This document shows positions 1 to 5,618 of a stretch of DNA of 9,493 nucleotides, piece by piece. The notes under the pieces were generated by a model. It did not search any database. It worked only from the letters and a program-made list of their open reading frames with translations, and was not told the DNA's origin. Numbering within the stretch: position 1 is the first letter of the stretch; the number at the start of each line of letters is the position of its first letter. This DNA comes from Dehalococcoidia bacterium (GTDB lineage Bacteria > Chloroflexota > Dehalococcoidia > JAENJB01), in assembly GCA_016844565.1 (NCBI GenBank), contig JAENJB010000101.1, forward strand, positions 1 to 9,493. The letters are read 5' to 3'. Made by a program: the position numbers and the translations under genes.

Positions 1-1
1 C

Positions 2-94
2 AACAGCGCCCCCGTCTTCCATCTCCAGGGCCTCGACACTCCTCTGGCCGACGGCGACAAGGTCCTCTTCATGCAGCCCATAGAGGGGGGATAA
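2..94 (+). CDS. MoaD/ThiS-family sulfur carrier protein, C-terminal fragment
   Basis: Only the last 30 codons and the TAA stop are in the window; the start lies off the left edge. The readable end contains LQGLDTPLADGDKV followed by a terminal Gly-Gly. This is the usual finish of MoaD/ThiS beta-grasp proteins: a late 'L..GD.V...P...GG' stretch with the diglycine carried to the extreme C-terminus. In that family the terminal glycine is adenylated by MoeB-type enzymes and converted to a thiocarboxylate, which supplies sulfur to the dithiolene of molybdopterin. It lies 147 bases upstream of a molybdopterin oxidoreductase on the same strand, which favours a MoaD role over a ThiS role. Family call is fairly secure; a dedicated role for the neighbouring enzyme is inference. 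Confidence 0.75.
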   Translation, partial: NSAPVFHLQGLDTPLADGDKVLFMQPIEGG

Positions 95-129
95 GCCGGC
101 CTTCCTTCCATGAATTGTCCGGGAAGACT

Positions 130-138
130 TGCTATAAT
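130..138 (+). promoter_or_regulatory. Extended -10 promoter TGCTATAAT upstream of the molybdoenzyme gene
   Basis: A perfect TATAAT hexamer (133-138) is preceded by TGC, giving an extended -10 (TGnTATAAT). No good -35 sits 16-18 bases upstream; TTGTCC at 115-120 is only 12 bases away. Initiation near 145 would give a leader of about 97 nt containing a repeat copy. It would let the enzyme genes be transcribed separately from the upstream moaD-like gene. Confidence 0.5.
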
Positions 139-155
139 GGCTGAGAGCGGGGGCG

Positions 156-198
156 GATTCTTCGTCGCCCCGGCTTGTTGGGGCTCCTCAGAATGACA
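156..198 (-). repeat. Half copy of the TGTCATTCTGAG palindromic repeat (R1)
   Basis: Read on the minus strand it begins TGTCATTCTGAGGAG and ends CGACGAAGAATC, matching the left half of the copy at 3816-3932. The arms ATTCT (157-161 on the plus strand) and AGAAT (190-194) can pair. An inner GCCCC/GGGGC stem (167-171 with 180-184) is private to this copy. It falls in the presumed 5' leader of the molybdoenzyme gene. No right half was found. Confidence 0.7.
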
Positions 199-208
199 GC
201 TGGAGATT

Positions 209-241
209 CTGTCGAAATGAGACAGGGTCAGGGGTGAGAGG
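209..241 (+). promoter_or_regulatory. Hairpin plus ribosome-binding leader of the molybdoenzyme gene
   Basis: A small CTGTC/GACAG hairpin (209-213 with 221-225) is followed by GGTCAGGGGTGAGAGG directly before the ATG. AGGGGTG (230-236) is the probable Shine-Dalgarno, 5 bases from the start. The same layout recurs before the FeS gene at 2566, so the leader looks like a shared, repeat-derived cassette. Confidence 0.5.
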
Positions 242-2356
242 ATGAAGATAGTCAAGGGCAACTGCGGGCTCTGTCAGGGGGGGTGCGGGGTTCTGGCCTA
301 CATCGAGGACGGCCGGATGGTGAAGGTCGAGGGAGACCCCGATTTCCCCACCAACCACGGCATCCTGTGCCCCAAGGGTCTGGCCTCGGTGCAGCTCGTC
401 AACAGCCCGCACCGTCTCAAGTACCCGCTGAAAAGGCTCGGTGAAAGGGGCGAGGGGAAGTGGGCCCGCATTACATGGGACGAGGCCCTCGACACCATCG
501 CCGCGCGGGTCAAAGAGATTCGGGCCAAATACGGGCCTCTCTCCGTGGCCGGCTCCTGCGGCACCGGCAGACCCCTCATCCACCACGACCGCCGCTTCCT
601 CAACATCCTGGGAACGCCCAACCGCCTCAATTCGAGCCACATCTGCTACATGCCCATGCTGGGCGCCGGAATAGTCACCTTCGGCAGGTTCCCCAGCTCC
701 GACTTTCGCAACACCAACTGCATCCTCAACTGGGGCTCCAACGTCACCCACACCCGCCGCATGGGCATGGGCCTGCAGCTCATCGATGCCTGGAAGAGGG
801 GTGCCAAACTGATCACCGTTGACCCTCTGCTCACCCCCCTGGCCTCCAAGTCCGATATCTGGCTCCAGCTCCGCCCGGGGACGGACTGCGCCCTGGCGCT
901 GGCCTGGCTCAATGTCATCATCCAGGAGAAGCTCTACGACCAGGAGTTCGTCAGCCGGTGGACCCACGGCTTCGACCGCCTGGCGGCCCACGTCGAGCCC
1001 TTCACCCCGGAATGGGCCGAGCCCATCACCTGGGTGCCGGCCGACAAAATACGGCAGGCGGCCCGCCTCTACGCCACCACCAGCCCGGCCACCCTTTATC
1101 CGGGCGTATCCGTGGAGTTCGGCCCGAACACCACCGGCACCATCAGGGCGCTGCTCTTCCTCCCAGCCCTCACCGGAAACATCGACGTCCCCGGAGGGAA
1201 CGTGCTCTGGCAGGACGCCATCCCGATGGGCACCCTCTACAGCATGGAAGACAAACCCGCCACCTGGGACAATGCCCTGGGGGACTACCCCCTGCTCAAC
1301 CGCCTGCTGCCCACCGCCGGACATGCCGGCTGGCGGGCGGTGCTTACAGAGCAGCGCTACCCTCTGAAAGCGCTGCTCTTCCACGCTAACAACGCCATAG
1401 TCGGCCATGAAAATTCGCAGAACTTCGTCTACAAAGCCATCATGAAGCTGGAGTTCCTCTCCGTCATGGACCTCTTCATGACCCCCACCGCGGAGCTGGC
1501 CGATATCGTCCTGCCCGCCTCCACCCCCTACGAGAGGGACAACATCTTCACCCCCAACGCCGAGAAGAACTATGTGCCGCCCGCCATCATCTCCGCGCCA
1601 AAGGTCGTCGAACCCCTCTGGGAGTCGCGGGACGACGGCGAGGTCTTCATCGATATACTCAAACGGCTGGGCCTCGACTACGGGGCGGAGACGGTGAAGG
1701 AGAGGCTCGACCAGCTCTGCCTCAAGTCGGCCGCCGGGGTGAAGTGGGAGGAGTTCACCAAGATGGGCTATGCCTCCTACCCGCAGAGCTTCAGAAAGTA
1801 CGAGAGCGGTGGGTTGCGGCCCGACGGAAAGCCCGGCTTCAGCACCCCGTCGGGCAAGGTGGAGCTTTACTCCAGCGAGCTGGAGAAGCTGGAAATCGAC
1901 CCCCTCCCGCTTCATAAGGAGCCTCCCGAAAGCCCGGTCAGCCAGCCCGAGTTGGCCAGGACCTACCCGCTCATCCTCACCACCGGCATCCGGAGCCCGG
2001 TCTACTACCATACCCAGTACCGGCACATCCCCTGGCTGCGCGAGATCGACCCCGAGCCCCGCATCAGGATTCATCCCGAGACAGCCCAGAAATATGGCAT
2101 CCAGGACGGCGACTCGGTCTATATCGAGTCGCAGCGCGGCAAGTGCAAACAGCGCGCCATGGTGACGCTGGGCATCGACCCCCGGGTGGTGATGGCCGAT
2201 GCCAGCTGGTGGTTGCCGGAGAAAGCCACCCGCGAGGAGAGGGCCTGGGAGGTGAACATCAATAACCTGACGGATAGCGAGCCCCCACACGATCCGGGCT
2301 TCGGCTCCACATCGGGGAGAAGCCTGCTCTGCAAGATATATAAGGCCAGTGAGTAA
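242..2356 (+). CDS. Molybdopterin oxidoreductase, DMSO-reductase superfamily, acetylene-hydratase/polysulfide-reductase-like catalytic subunit
   Basis: Complete 704-aa protein. The N-terminal domain binds one [4Fe-4S] through C8, C11, C15 and C43 (CxxCxxxC-x27-C). Family landmarks follow in order: NWGSNVTHTR (163-172), VDPLLTPLA (193-201), LRPGTD (210-215), TGNIDVPGGN (311-320), ELADIVLPAS (418-427), and the C-terminal dinucleotide-binding domain from about residue 572. Cys135 in SSHICYMP is the likely Mo/W ligand, as in acetylene hydratase and PsrA/PhsA-type enzymes. In acetylene hydratase an essential Asp directly follows the second cluster cysteine; here that place is Gln12, so acetylene hydration is unlikely. 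No Tat or other signal peptide precedes the cluster motif, so the enzyme should be cytoplasmic. The ATG at 242 has an adjacent Shine-Dalgarno. A four-cluster ferredoxin subunit lies downstream. Family is certain; substrate unknown. Confidence 0.93.
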   Translation: MKIVKGNCGLCQGGCGVLAYIEDGRMVKVEGDPDFPTNHGILCPKGLASVQLVNSPHRLKYPLKRLGERGEGKWARITWDEALDTIAARVKEIRAKYGPLSVAGSCGTGRPLIHHDRRFLNILGTPNRLNSSHICYMPMLGAGIVTFGRFPSSDFRNTNCILNWGSNVTHTRRMGMGLQLIDAWKRGAKLITVDPLLTPLASKSDIWLQLRPGTDCALALAWLNVIIQEKLYDQEFVSRWTHGFDRLAAHVEPFTPEWAEPITWVPADKIRQAARLYATTSPATLYPGVSVEFGPNTTGTIRALLFLPALTGNIDVPGGNVLWQDAIPMGTLYSMEDKPATWDNALGDYPLLNRLLPTAGHAGWRAVLTEQRYPLKALLFHANNAIVGHENSQNFVYKAIMKLEFLSVMDLFMTPTAELADIVLPASTPYERDNIFTPNAEKNYVPPAIISAPKVVEPLWESRDDGEVFIDILKRLGLDYGAETVKERLDQLCLKSAAGVKWEEFTKMGYASYPQSFRKYESGGLRPDGKPGFSTPSGKVELYSSELEKLEIDPLPLHKEPPESPVSQPELARTYPLILTTGIRSPVYYHTQYRHIPWLREIDPEPRIRIHPETAQKYGIQDGDSVYIESQRGKCKQRAMVTLGIDPRVVMADASWWLPEKATREERAWEVNINNLTDSEPPHDPGFGSTSGRSLLCKIYKASE

Positions 2357-2372
2357 CCGCTGTCAGCCCAGG

Positions 2373-2469
2373 CTGTCATTGCGAGCCCGCCGAAGGCGTG
2401 GCGTGGCAATCTCATGGCATCGCTTGTGAGATTGCTTCGGCCTGCTGCCGCATGGCCTCGCAATGACAG
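2373..2469. repeat. TGTCATTGCGAG palindromic repeat, complete copy (R2)
   Basis: A 97-bp element with perfect 13-bp inverted ends CTGTCATTGCGAG / CTCGCAATGACAG. Internally GCAATCTCA and TGAGATTGC are also inverted. Each half can fold locally (ATTGC 2378-2382 with GCAAT 2406-2410; ATTGC 2431-2435 with GCAAT 2460-2464), or the two ends can pair. It separates the molybdoenzyme gene from the FeS gene and encodes no protein. MITE- or REP-like; no target-site duplication is evident. Confidence 0.88.
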
Positions 2470-2490
2470 CTATGTGCTTGGGCGCGAGTC

Positions 2491-2513
2491 GAAGAGGGCC
2501 TGCGGCCCTCTTC
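2491..2513 (+). other. Perfect 10-bp stem-loop between the two redox genes
   Basis: GAAGAGGGCC, a TGC loop and GGCCCTCTTC form a perfect GC-rich hairpin. There is no following T-run, so it is not a classical intrinsic terminator. It could attenuate or stabilise the transcript between the molybdoenzyme and its FeS partner. Confidence 0.5.
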
Positions 2514-2523
2514 AGGAATGATC

Positions 2524-2564
2524 CCCCTCTCTCCTTGGCAAGGAGAGAGGGGCAGGGGTAAGAG
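2524..2564 (+). promoter_or_regulatory. Long hairpin plus ribosome-binding leader of the FeS gene
   Basis: CCCCTCTCTCCTTG (2524-2537) and CAAGGAGAGAGGGG (2539-2552) are perfect 14-bp inverted arms around a single base. The Shine-Dalgarno-like AGGGGTAAGAG starts two bases after the hairpin and ends just before the ATG at 2566, leaving it unpaired. The hairpin could protect the 5' end of a processed mRNA. Its arm also lets an open frame extend upstream to 2518, which I treat as spurious. Confidence 0.55.
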
Positions 2565-2565
2565 A

Positions 2566-3060
2566 ATGAAGAAGTTCACTATCGCCGCCGACCCGGAGCT
2601 ATGCTTCGATTGCAAGGCCTGCGAGGTAGCCTGCAAGCAGGAGCACAATCTGCCGGTGGGGCCGAGATGGATACAGGTGATCACCGTCGGCCCGCGCATG
2701 GTGGGTGGCAAGCTAAAGGTGGACTTCGTCCCCAAGATGTGCGTGCACTGCGCCAACCCGCCCTGCGCCGGGGCCTGCCCGGTGGACGCCATTCAGCGTC
2801 GAGAGGACGGCATCGTCCTGATAGACCAGAACCTCTGCAACGGCTGCATGGCCTGTCTGCCGGCCTGCCCCTTCGCCGTGATTTCCTTCGACCCGGACAC
2901 CCAGCGCGCCTCCAAGTGCAATCTGTGCGTGGACCGCATCGAGCAGGGCCTCCAGCCGGCCTGCGTCAAGCACTGCGAGGCCGGCGCCCTCTTCGCCGGC
3001 GATGCCAACACCGTCGCCCAGGAGATGCGGAAAGAGAGGGCGCAGCGAAGCGGCGTTTGA
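2566..3060 (+). CDS. Four-cluster ferredoxin-like electron-transfer subunit (DmsB/PhsB/NrfC type)
   Basis: 164 aa with sixteen cysteines in four groups: C13/C16/C19/C23, C59/C62/C67/C71, C91/C94/C97/C101, and C118/C121/C133/C137. This is the spacing of the [4Fe-4S] subunits that pair with DMSO-reductase-superfamily catalytic subunits and pass electrons to or from the active site. It is slightly short for the family, and ends soon after the last cluster. I chose the ATG at 2566 because the N-terminus MKKFTIAADPELC aligns with family starts and has a Shine-Dalgarno in front; the in-frame ATG at 2518 would add 16 residues read from a hairpin repeat. No NrfD/PsrC-type membrane subunit follows: the next gene is convergent, 16 bases away. 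The pair is therefore probably soluble, or borrows an anchor or redox partner encoded elsewhere. Confidence 0.9.
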   Translation: MKKFTIAADPELCFDCKACEVACKQEHNLPVGPRWIQVITVGPRMVGGKLKVDFVPKMCVHCANPPCAGACPVDAIQRREDGIVLIDQNLCNGCMACLPACPFAVISFDPDTQRASKCNLCVDRIEQGLQPACVKHCEAGALFAGDANTVAQEMRKERAQRSGV

Positions 3061-3076
3061 AGTTGTCCGGCTGGCG

Positions 3077-3415
3077 CTATAGTCCCAGGCTGCGCCGCAA
3101 AGCCAGGTCCACCTCCACCATCCTCTCCCTGCTCAATGCGCCAGCCATGCCCCCGAGACGCCCTTGGTCAACGGTATGGACTTGCTCACACAACACGGTC
3201 CCCTCCAACCGGAGGCCGCTCTCCCCGGCGGAAAACTCCACATGGAAGGGGTAATGCTGGCAGCCTTGGCGTGAGGTGATGGCAGCGACAATGGTCGTCG
3301 GACTGGTGCGGTTGCCGGTGTCGTTCTGGATAATGAGAACGGGGCGGCGGCCCGTCTGCTCGGAGCCGCTGGCCGGCGGCAGTTCCAGCCAGTAGATCTC
3401 GCCGCGTCTAGTCAA
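3077..3415 (-). CDS. mazF: MazF/PemK-family mRNA interferase toxin
   Basis: 112 aa, normal MazF length. The N-terminal RRGEIYWLELPPASGSEQTG leads into RRPVLIIQND, and EGTVLCEQVHTVDQGRL follows, all hallmarks of the PemK/MazF fold. Arg24 and Thr47 fall where the catalytic Arg and Thr of Bacillus MazF lie, so the ribonuclease centre appears intact. The only plausible start is TTG (3413-3415), which overlaps the last codons of the antitoxin, whose stop is 3408-3410. That implies translational coupling and weak initiation, which would keep toxin below antitoxin. Known role of the family: sequence-specific mRNA cleavage in the cytoplasm, blocked by the cognate antitoxin. The target sequence cannot be read from this protein. 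Confidence 0.9.
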   Translation of the reverse strand: MTRRGEIYWLELPPASGSEQTGRRPVLIIQNDTGNRTSPTTIVAAITSRQGCQHYPFHVEFSAGESGLRLEGTVLCEQVHTVDQGRLGGMAGALSRERMVEVDLALRRSLGL

Positions 3416-3680
3416 CGGCGCGCTCGTCCCAGCAGGTACGGTTCCGGAGCATCTCGTTGGTCAGCGGAAGAGCCTCCCCTGCAAGGCGCTCGTTCTCTTC
3501 GGCCATCTCGCGATACCCTTCCTCCATTAGTGCCTGGATTCGCGCCTCTTCCTCCTTCAATAGAAGCTCGGCGACTACGCCGCTCCGGCTGGTAGACCGC
3601 TCGCGAGCCAGCCGATCCGCGAGGCCCACAAGCTCCTGGGAAAGGCTGATAGTCACCTTGGCTACCTTCTGGCCGCTCAT
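3408..3680 (-). CDS. Ribbon-helix-helix antitoxin of the MazF pair
   Basis: 90 aa. Residues 8-40 (KVTISLSQELVGLADRLARE then the second helix) have the ribbon-helix-helix pattern: a short strand, helix, turn, helix. The remainder is acidic and charged, as expected of a toxin-binding tail. ATG at 3678-3680 is preceded by GGAGGT (3686-3691 on the plus strand), spacing 5. It is the first gene of a two-gene minus-strand operon and overlaps the toxin start by 8 bases. The RHH dimer probably represses its own promoter through the palindrome at 3701-3720. It resembles MazE-type RHH partners of PemK toxins rather than the AbrB-fold MazE of E. coli. Confidence 0.85.
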   Translation of the reverse strand: MSGQKVAKVTISLSQELVGLADRLARERSTSRSGVVAELLLKEEEARIQALMEEGYREMAEENERLAGEALPLTNEMLRNRTCWDERAVD

Positions 3681-3698
3681 ACTGCACCTCCGCCGTAA

Positions 3699-3727
3699 AT
3701 CATACCATACTGATGGTATGACCGCAA
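3699..3727 (-). promoter_or_regulatory. Promoter of the toxin-antitoxin operon
   Basis: On the minus strand: TTGCGG (-35, 3722-3727), a 17-base spacer, and TATGAT (-10, 3699-3704), preceded by TGG as an extended -10. Predicted initiation near 3692 leaves a very short leader with the Shine-Dalgarno at its 5' end. Confidence 0.65.
3701..3720. promoter_or_regulatory. Palindromic operator CATACCAT-ACTG-ATGGTATG
   Basis: Perfect 8-bp inverted arms around ACTG fill the spacer and overlap the -10 of the toxin-antitoxin promoter. Its position fits autorepression by the RHH antitoxin. A related GGTAT half-site occurs at 3753-3757, which may extend the operator. Confidence 0.7.
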
Positions 3728-3731
3728 GGCG

Positions 3732-3760
3732 TTCTCAACATGGTGTAACGGTGGTATAGT
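3732..3760 (+). promoter_or_regulatory. Possible divergent promoter towards the dehydrogenase gene
   Basis: TTCTCA (3732-3737), 17 bases, then TATAGT (3755-3760), preceded by TGG as an extended -10. It would yield a leader of about 220 nt that includes repeat R3, upstream of the ATG at 3987. It lies next to the antitoxin operator. Matches are moderate, and no better plus-strand promoter was seen in this 306-base gene-free stretch. Confidence 0.35.
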
Positions 3761-3815
3761 TACCTGTGAGCGTGTCTCCCGCCTTGTGGCTGGCAGTCAG
3801 GGGGCTTGCCTCAAA

Positions 3816-3932
3816 TGTCATTCTGAGGAGCGAAGCGACGAAGAATCTCTGGTGGGTTTGGTGTAGCACAGATAGGCCCCACCACCTAGAGACCTTCGCG
3901 GAGCCTGCCCTGAGCTTGCCGAAGGGATGACA
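3816..3932. repeat. TGTCATTCTGAG palindromic repeat, complete copy (R3)
   Basis: 117 bp bounded by TGTCAT and ATGACA. Left arms ATTCT (3820-3824) and AGAAT (3842-3846) pair; the right half carries CCTTCG (3893-3898) with CGAAGG (3920-3925). The core around CACAGATAGGCCCCACCAC is nearly identical to that of R5. Similarity to R5 continues past the right end, through a GGGCAAAGCCC motif, almost to the Shine-Dalgarno of the next gene. Confidence 0.85.
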
Positions 3933-3986
3933 CCAAGGCCCCACTTTTTGGGCAAAGCCCAGTCGGGGGAAGAAGGAGGTTAGGTT

Positions 3987-5325
3987 ATGAATCTAAGAAG
4001 ACGTCTTCCGGTCGCCCCGGCAGCGCTGGCCGCAATCCTGCTGATAGGGGGTATGCTCTTCTCGGCTTCCTGCACCGGGCCGGCGGAGCAGGCACCTGTA
4101 CCTTCGAGCCCGGCGACAGGGCCGGCGGCGCCGCCGGAAGGGGTCGGCCTCAAGCTCGTTGCCCGGGGTTTCGCATCTCCCGTGGGCCTCGTTCCTTCCC
4201 CCGACAACACCGGGCGGCTGTTCGTCATCGACCAGATCGGCACAATCTCGGTGCTCAACCCCGATGGCGCCGTCCTCAGCGAGCCTTTCCTCGACCTCCG
4301 TCAGCGGATGGTGACCCTCAATGCTCGATATGACGAACGCGGTCTGCTCGGGCTGGCCTTCCACCCGGGCTTCAGGCAGAACGGCCGGCTATTCGTTTAC
4401 TGCAGCGCTCCTTTGCGCGCCGGCGGACCCGCCGGCTGGAATCACACCAGTCATATATCCGAGTTCAAGGTAATGGCCAGCGACTGGAACAAGGCTGACC
4501 CGGCTTCGGAGCGGATCATCCTCCGGGTGGACCAGCCCCAGGCGAACCACAATGGCGGGGAGCTCGCTTTCGGGCCCGACGGTTTCCTGTACATATCCCT
4601 GGGCGACGGCGGTGCTGCGAACGATATCGGCGCCGGGCACCCGCCGATGGGGAACGGGCAGGACGTCACCACGCTCCTGGGGAGCATACTGCGCATCGAT
4701 GTTGATGGCGGCAATCCTTACGGCATACCCGCGGACAATCCGTTTGTCGGCAGGGACGGGGCCGATGAGATATTCGCCTTCGGACTGCGAAACCCCTTCC
4801 GCATGTCCTTCGATAAGGAAGGCAAGCATGAGCTGTTCGTCGGCGACGTGGGACAGAACCTGTGGGAAGAAGTGGACATCATGGTGAAGGGCGGGAACTA
4901 CGGCTGGAACCTCAAGGAAGGGACAAACTGCTTCGGCCCCAAGAACCCGGGTGTTTCGCGGCGGCAGTGCGGCAACGTGGATGCTTGAGTACCCGCACAC
5001 TGGCGCCGGCCCGTCCGGCATCGCCGTCATCGGCGGCTTCGTCTACCGGGGCAAGGCGCTGCCCGCTCTCCGGGGCGCCTACGTCTTCGGCGACTACTCG
5101 GCCGGCGGGCAGCGGCCGGAAGGGAAACTGTTCATCGCCACCCGCCCATCAACACCCGGCATGTGGCAGATGCGGGAACTGGGCATAACCACGAACCCGA
5201 ACGGGCAACTGAACGCCTTCCTGCGCGCATTCGGGCAGGACGCCAGCGGAGAGCTCTACGTCCTCACCGCCGACAGCGGCGGGCCGTCGGGAAGCACAGG
5301 CAAGGTCTTCAAGATTGTGCCCTGA
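3987..5325 (+). pseudogene. PQQ-dependent glucose/sorbosone dehydrogenase-like lipoprotein, split by an internal out-of-frame deletion
   Basis: A strong AAGGAGGT (3973-3980), 6 bases before the ATG, marks the start. Residues 1-28 are a basic and hydrophobic signal, and FSASC29 fits a lipoprotein cleavage site, so export and lipid anchoring are likely. Beta-propeller landmarks of soluble quinoprotein dehydrogenases follow: DERGLLGLAFHPGF (116-129), NHNGGELAFGPDG with H188, GLRNPF with R268/N269 (PQQ contacts in glucose dehydrogenase), and GGNYGWN (302-308). Frame 1 ends at TGA 4986-4988 after CGNVDA. The rest of the propeller (EYPHTGAGPSGIAVIGGFVYRG, to the stop at 5323-5325) is in the +1 frame. 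Homologues as I remember them have about ten more residues between 'NVDA' and 'EYPH', so a short stretch, not a single base, seems lost. Rejoined length is about 445 aa. The frame-1 product of 333 aa lacks the last blade(s) and is probably inactive. Confidence 0.8.
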
Positions 5326-5366
5326 CTCGGCGGCATTCCGAGAGCCAGCGACGCCATAGCCCCTAA

Positions 5367-5523
5367 TGTCATTGCGAGCCCTTCGACAGGCTCAGAGCCT
5401 GTCCTGAGCATAGCGAAGGAATAAACTCCGCGAAGCAATCTCGGCGCCCCTAGTTCGCTGTGAGATTGCTTCGGCCTGCGGGCACGGCACGCCGTGCCCC
5501 TACTGCATGGCCTCGCAATGACA
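5367..5523. repeat. TGTCATTGCGAG palindromic repeat, enlarged copy (R4)
   Basis: 157 bp with perfect 12-bp ends TGTCATTGCGAG / CTCGCAATGACA, the same subfamily as R2. Both halves keep the ATTGC/GCAAT pairs (5371-5375 with 5435-5439; 5465-5469 with 5515-5519). It is longer than R2 because the left half holds an extra GACAGGCTC-A-GAGCCTGTC palindrome (5385-5403) and the right half holds the 20-bp palindrome at 5480-5499. It fills most of the 293-base gap between the dehydrogenase and the transporter. Confidence 0.87.
5480..5499. repeat. Nested 20-bp palindrome inside R4
   Basis: GGGCACGGC-AC-GCCGTGCCC interrupts the R2-like sequence between GGCCTGC and TGCATGGCC. R2 lacks it at the corresponding place, so it looks like a repeat inserted into a repeat. 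Confidence 0.65.
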
Positions 5524-5550
5524 AAACAAACGCTCCCTTCCGCGTCGTGA

Positions 5551-5579
5551 TTGCCCCGGCCCGCGTGAAGATGTATTAT
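5551..5579 (+). promoter_or_regulatory. Promoter of the MFS transporter gene
   Basis: TTGCCC (-35, 5551-5556), exactly 17 bases, then TATTAT (-10, 5574-5579). Predicted initiation near 5586 gives a leader of about 33 nt. It lies directly downstream of repeat R4 and is the best -35/-10 pair on the plus strand in the window. Confidence 0.6.
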
Positions 5580-5618
5580 TAATAGCTCACAATCGTTAAG
5601 AACGAAGAGCCGCGCACT

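Noticed and set aside
115..120. TTGTCC as a -35 box for the promoter at 133-138
   Set aside because: The spacer is only 12 bases, too short for a normal -35/-10 pair; the TGC extension explains the promoter better.
188..2290. A 700-codon open frame on the minus strand, antisense to the molybdoenzyme
   Set aside because: It mirrors the whole opposite gene in GC-rich sequence; its product is low-complexity Gly/Ala/Val/Asp/His-rich with no recognisable domain, while the plus-strand frame is a textbook molybdopterin oxidoreductase.
242..2356. Naming the molybdoenzyme acetylene hydratase
   Set aside because: The Asp next to the second cluster cysteine is replaced by Gln12, and an electron-transfer subunit is encoded beside it; only family-level similarity is supported.
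2518..2565. Upstream ATG extending the FeS subunit by 16 residues
   Set aside because: The added residues are read from the 14-bp inverted repeat, family members start like MKKFTIAADPELC, and the Shine-Dalgarno lies before the ATG at 2566.
3412..3687. Alternative minus-strand 91-codon frame over the antitoxin
   Set aside because: Same strand, shifted frame; arginine/glycine-rich without domain features, whereas the overlapping frame is a clear ribbon-helix-helix protein.
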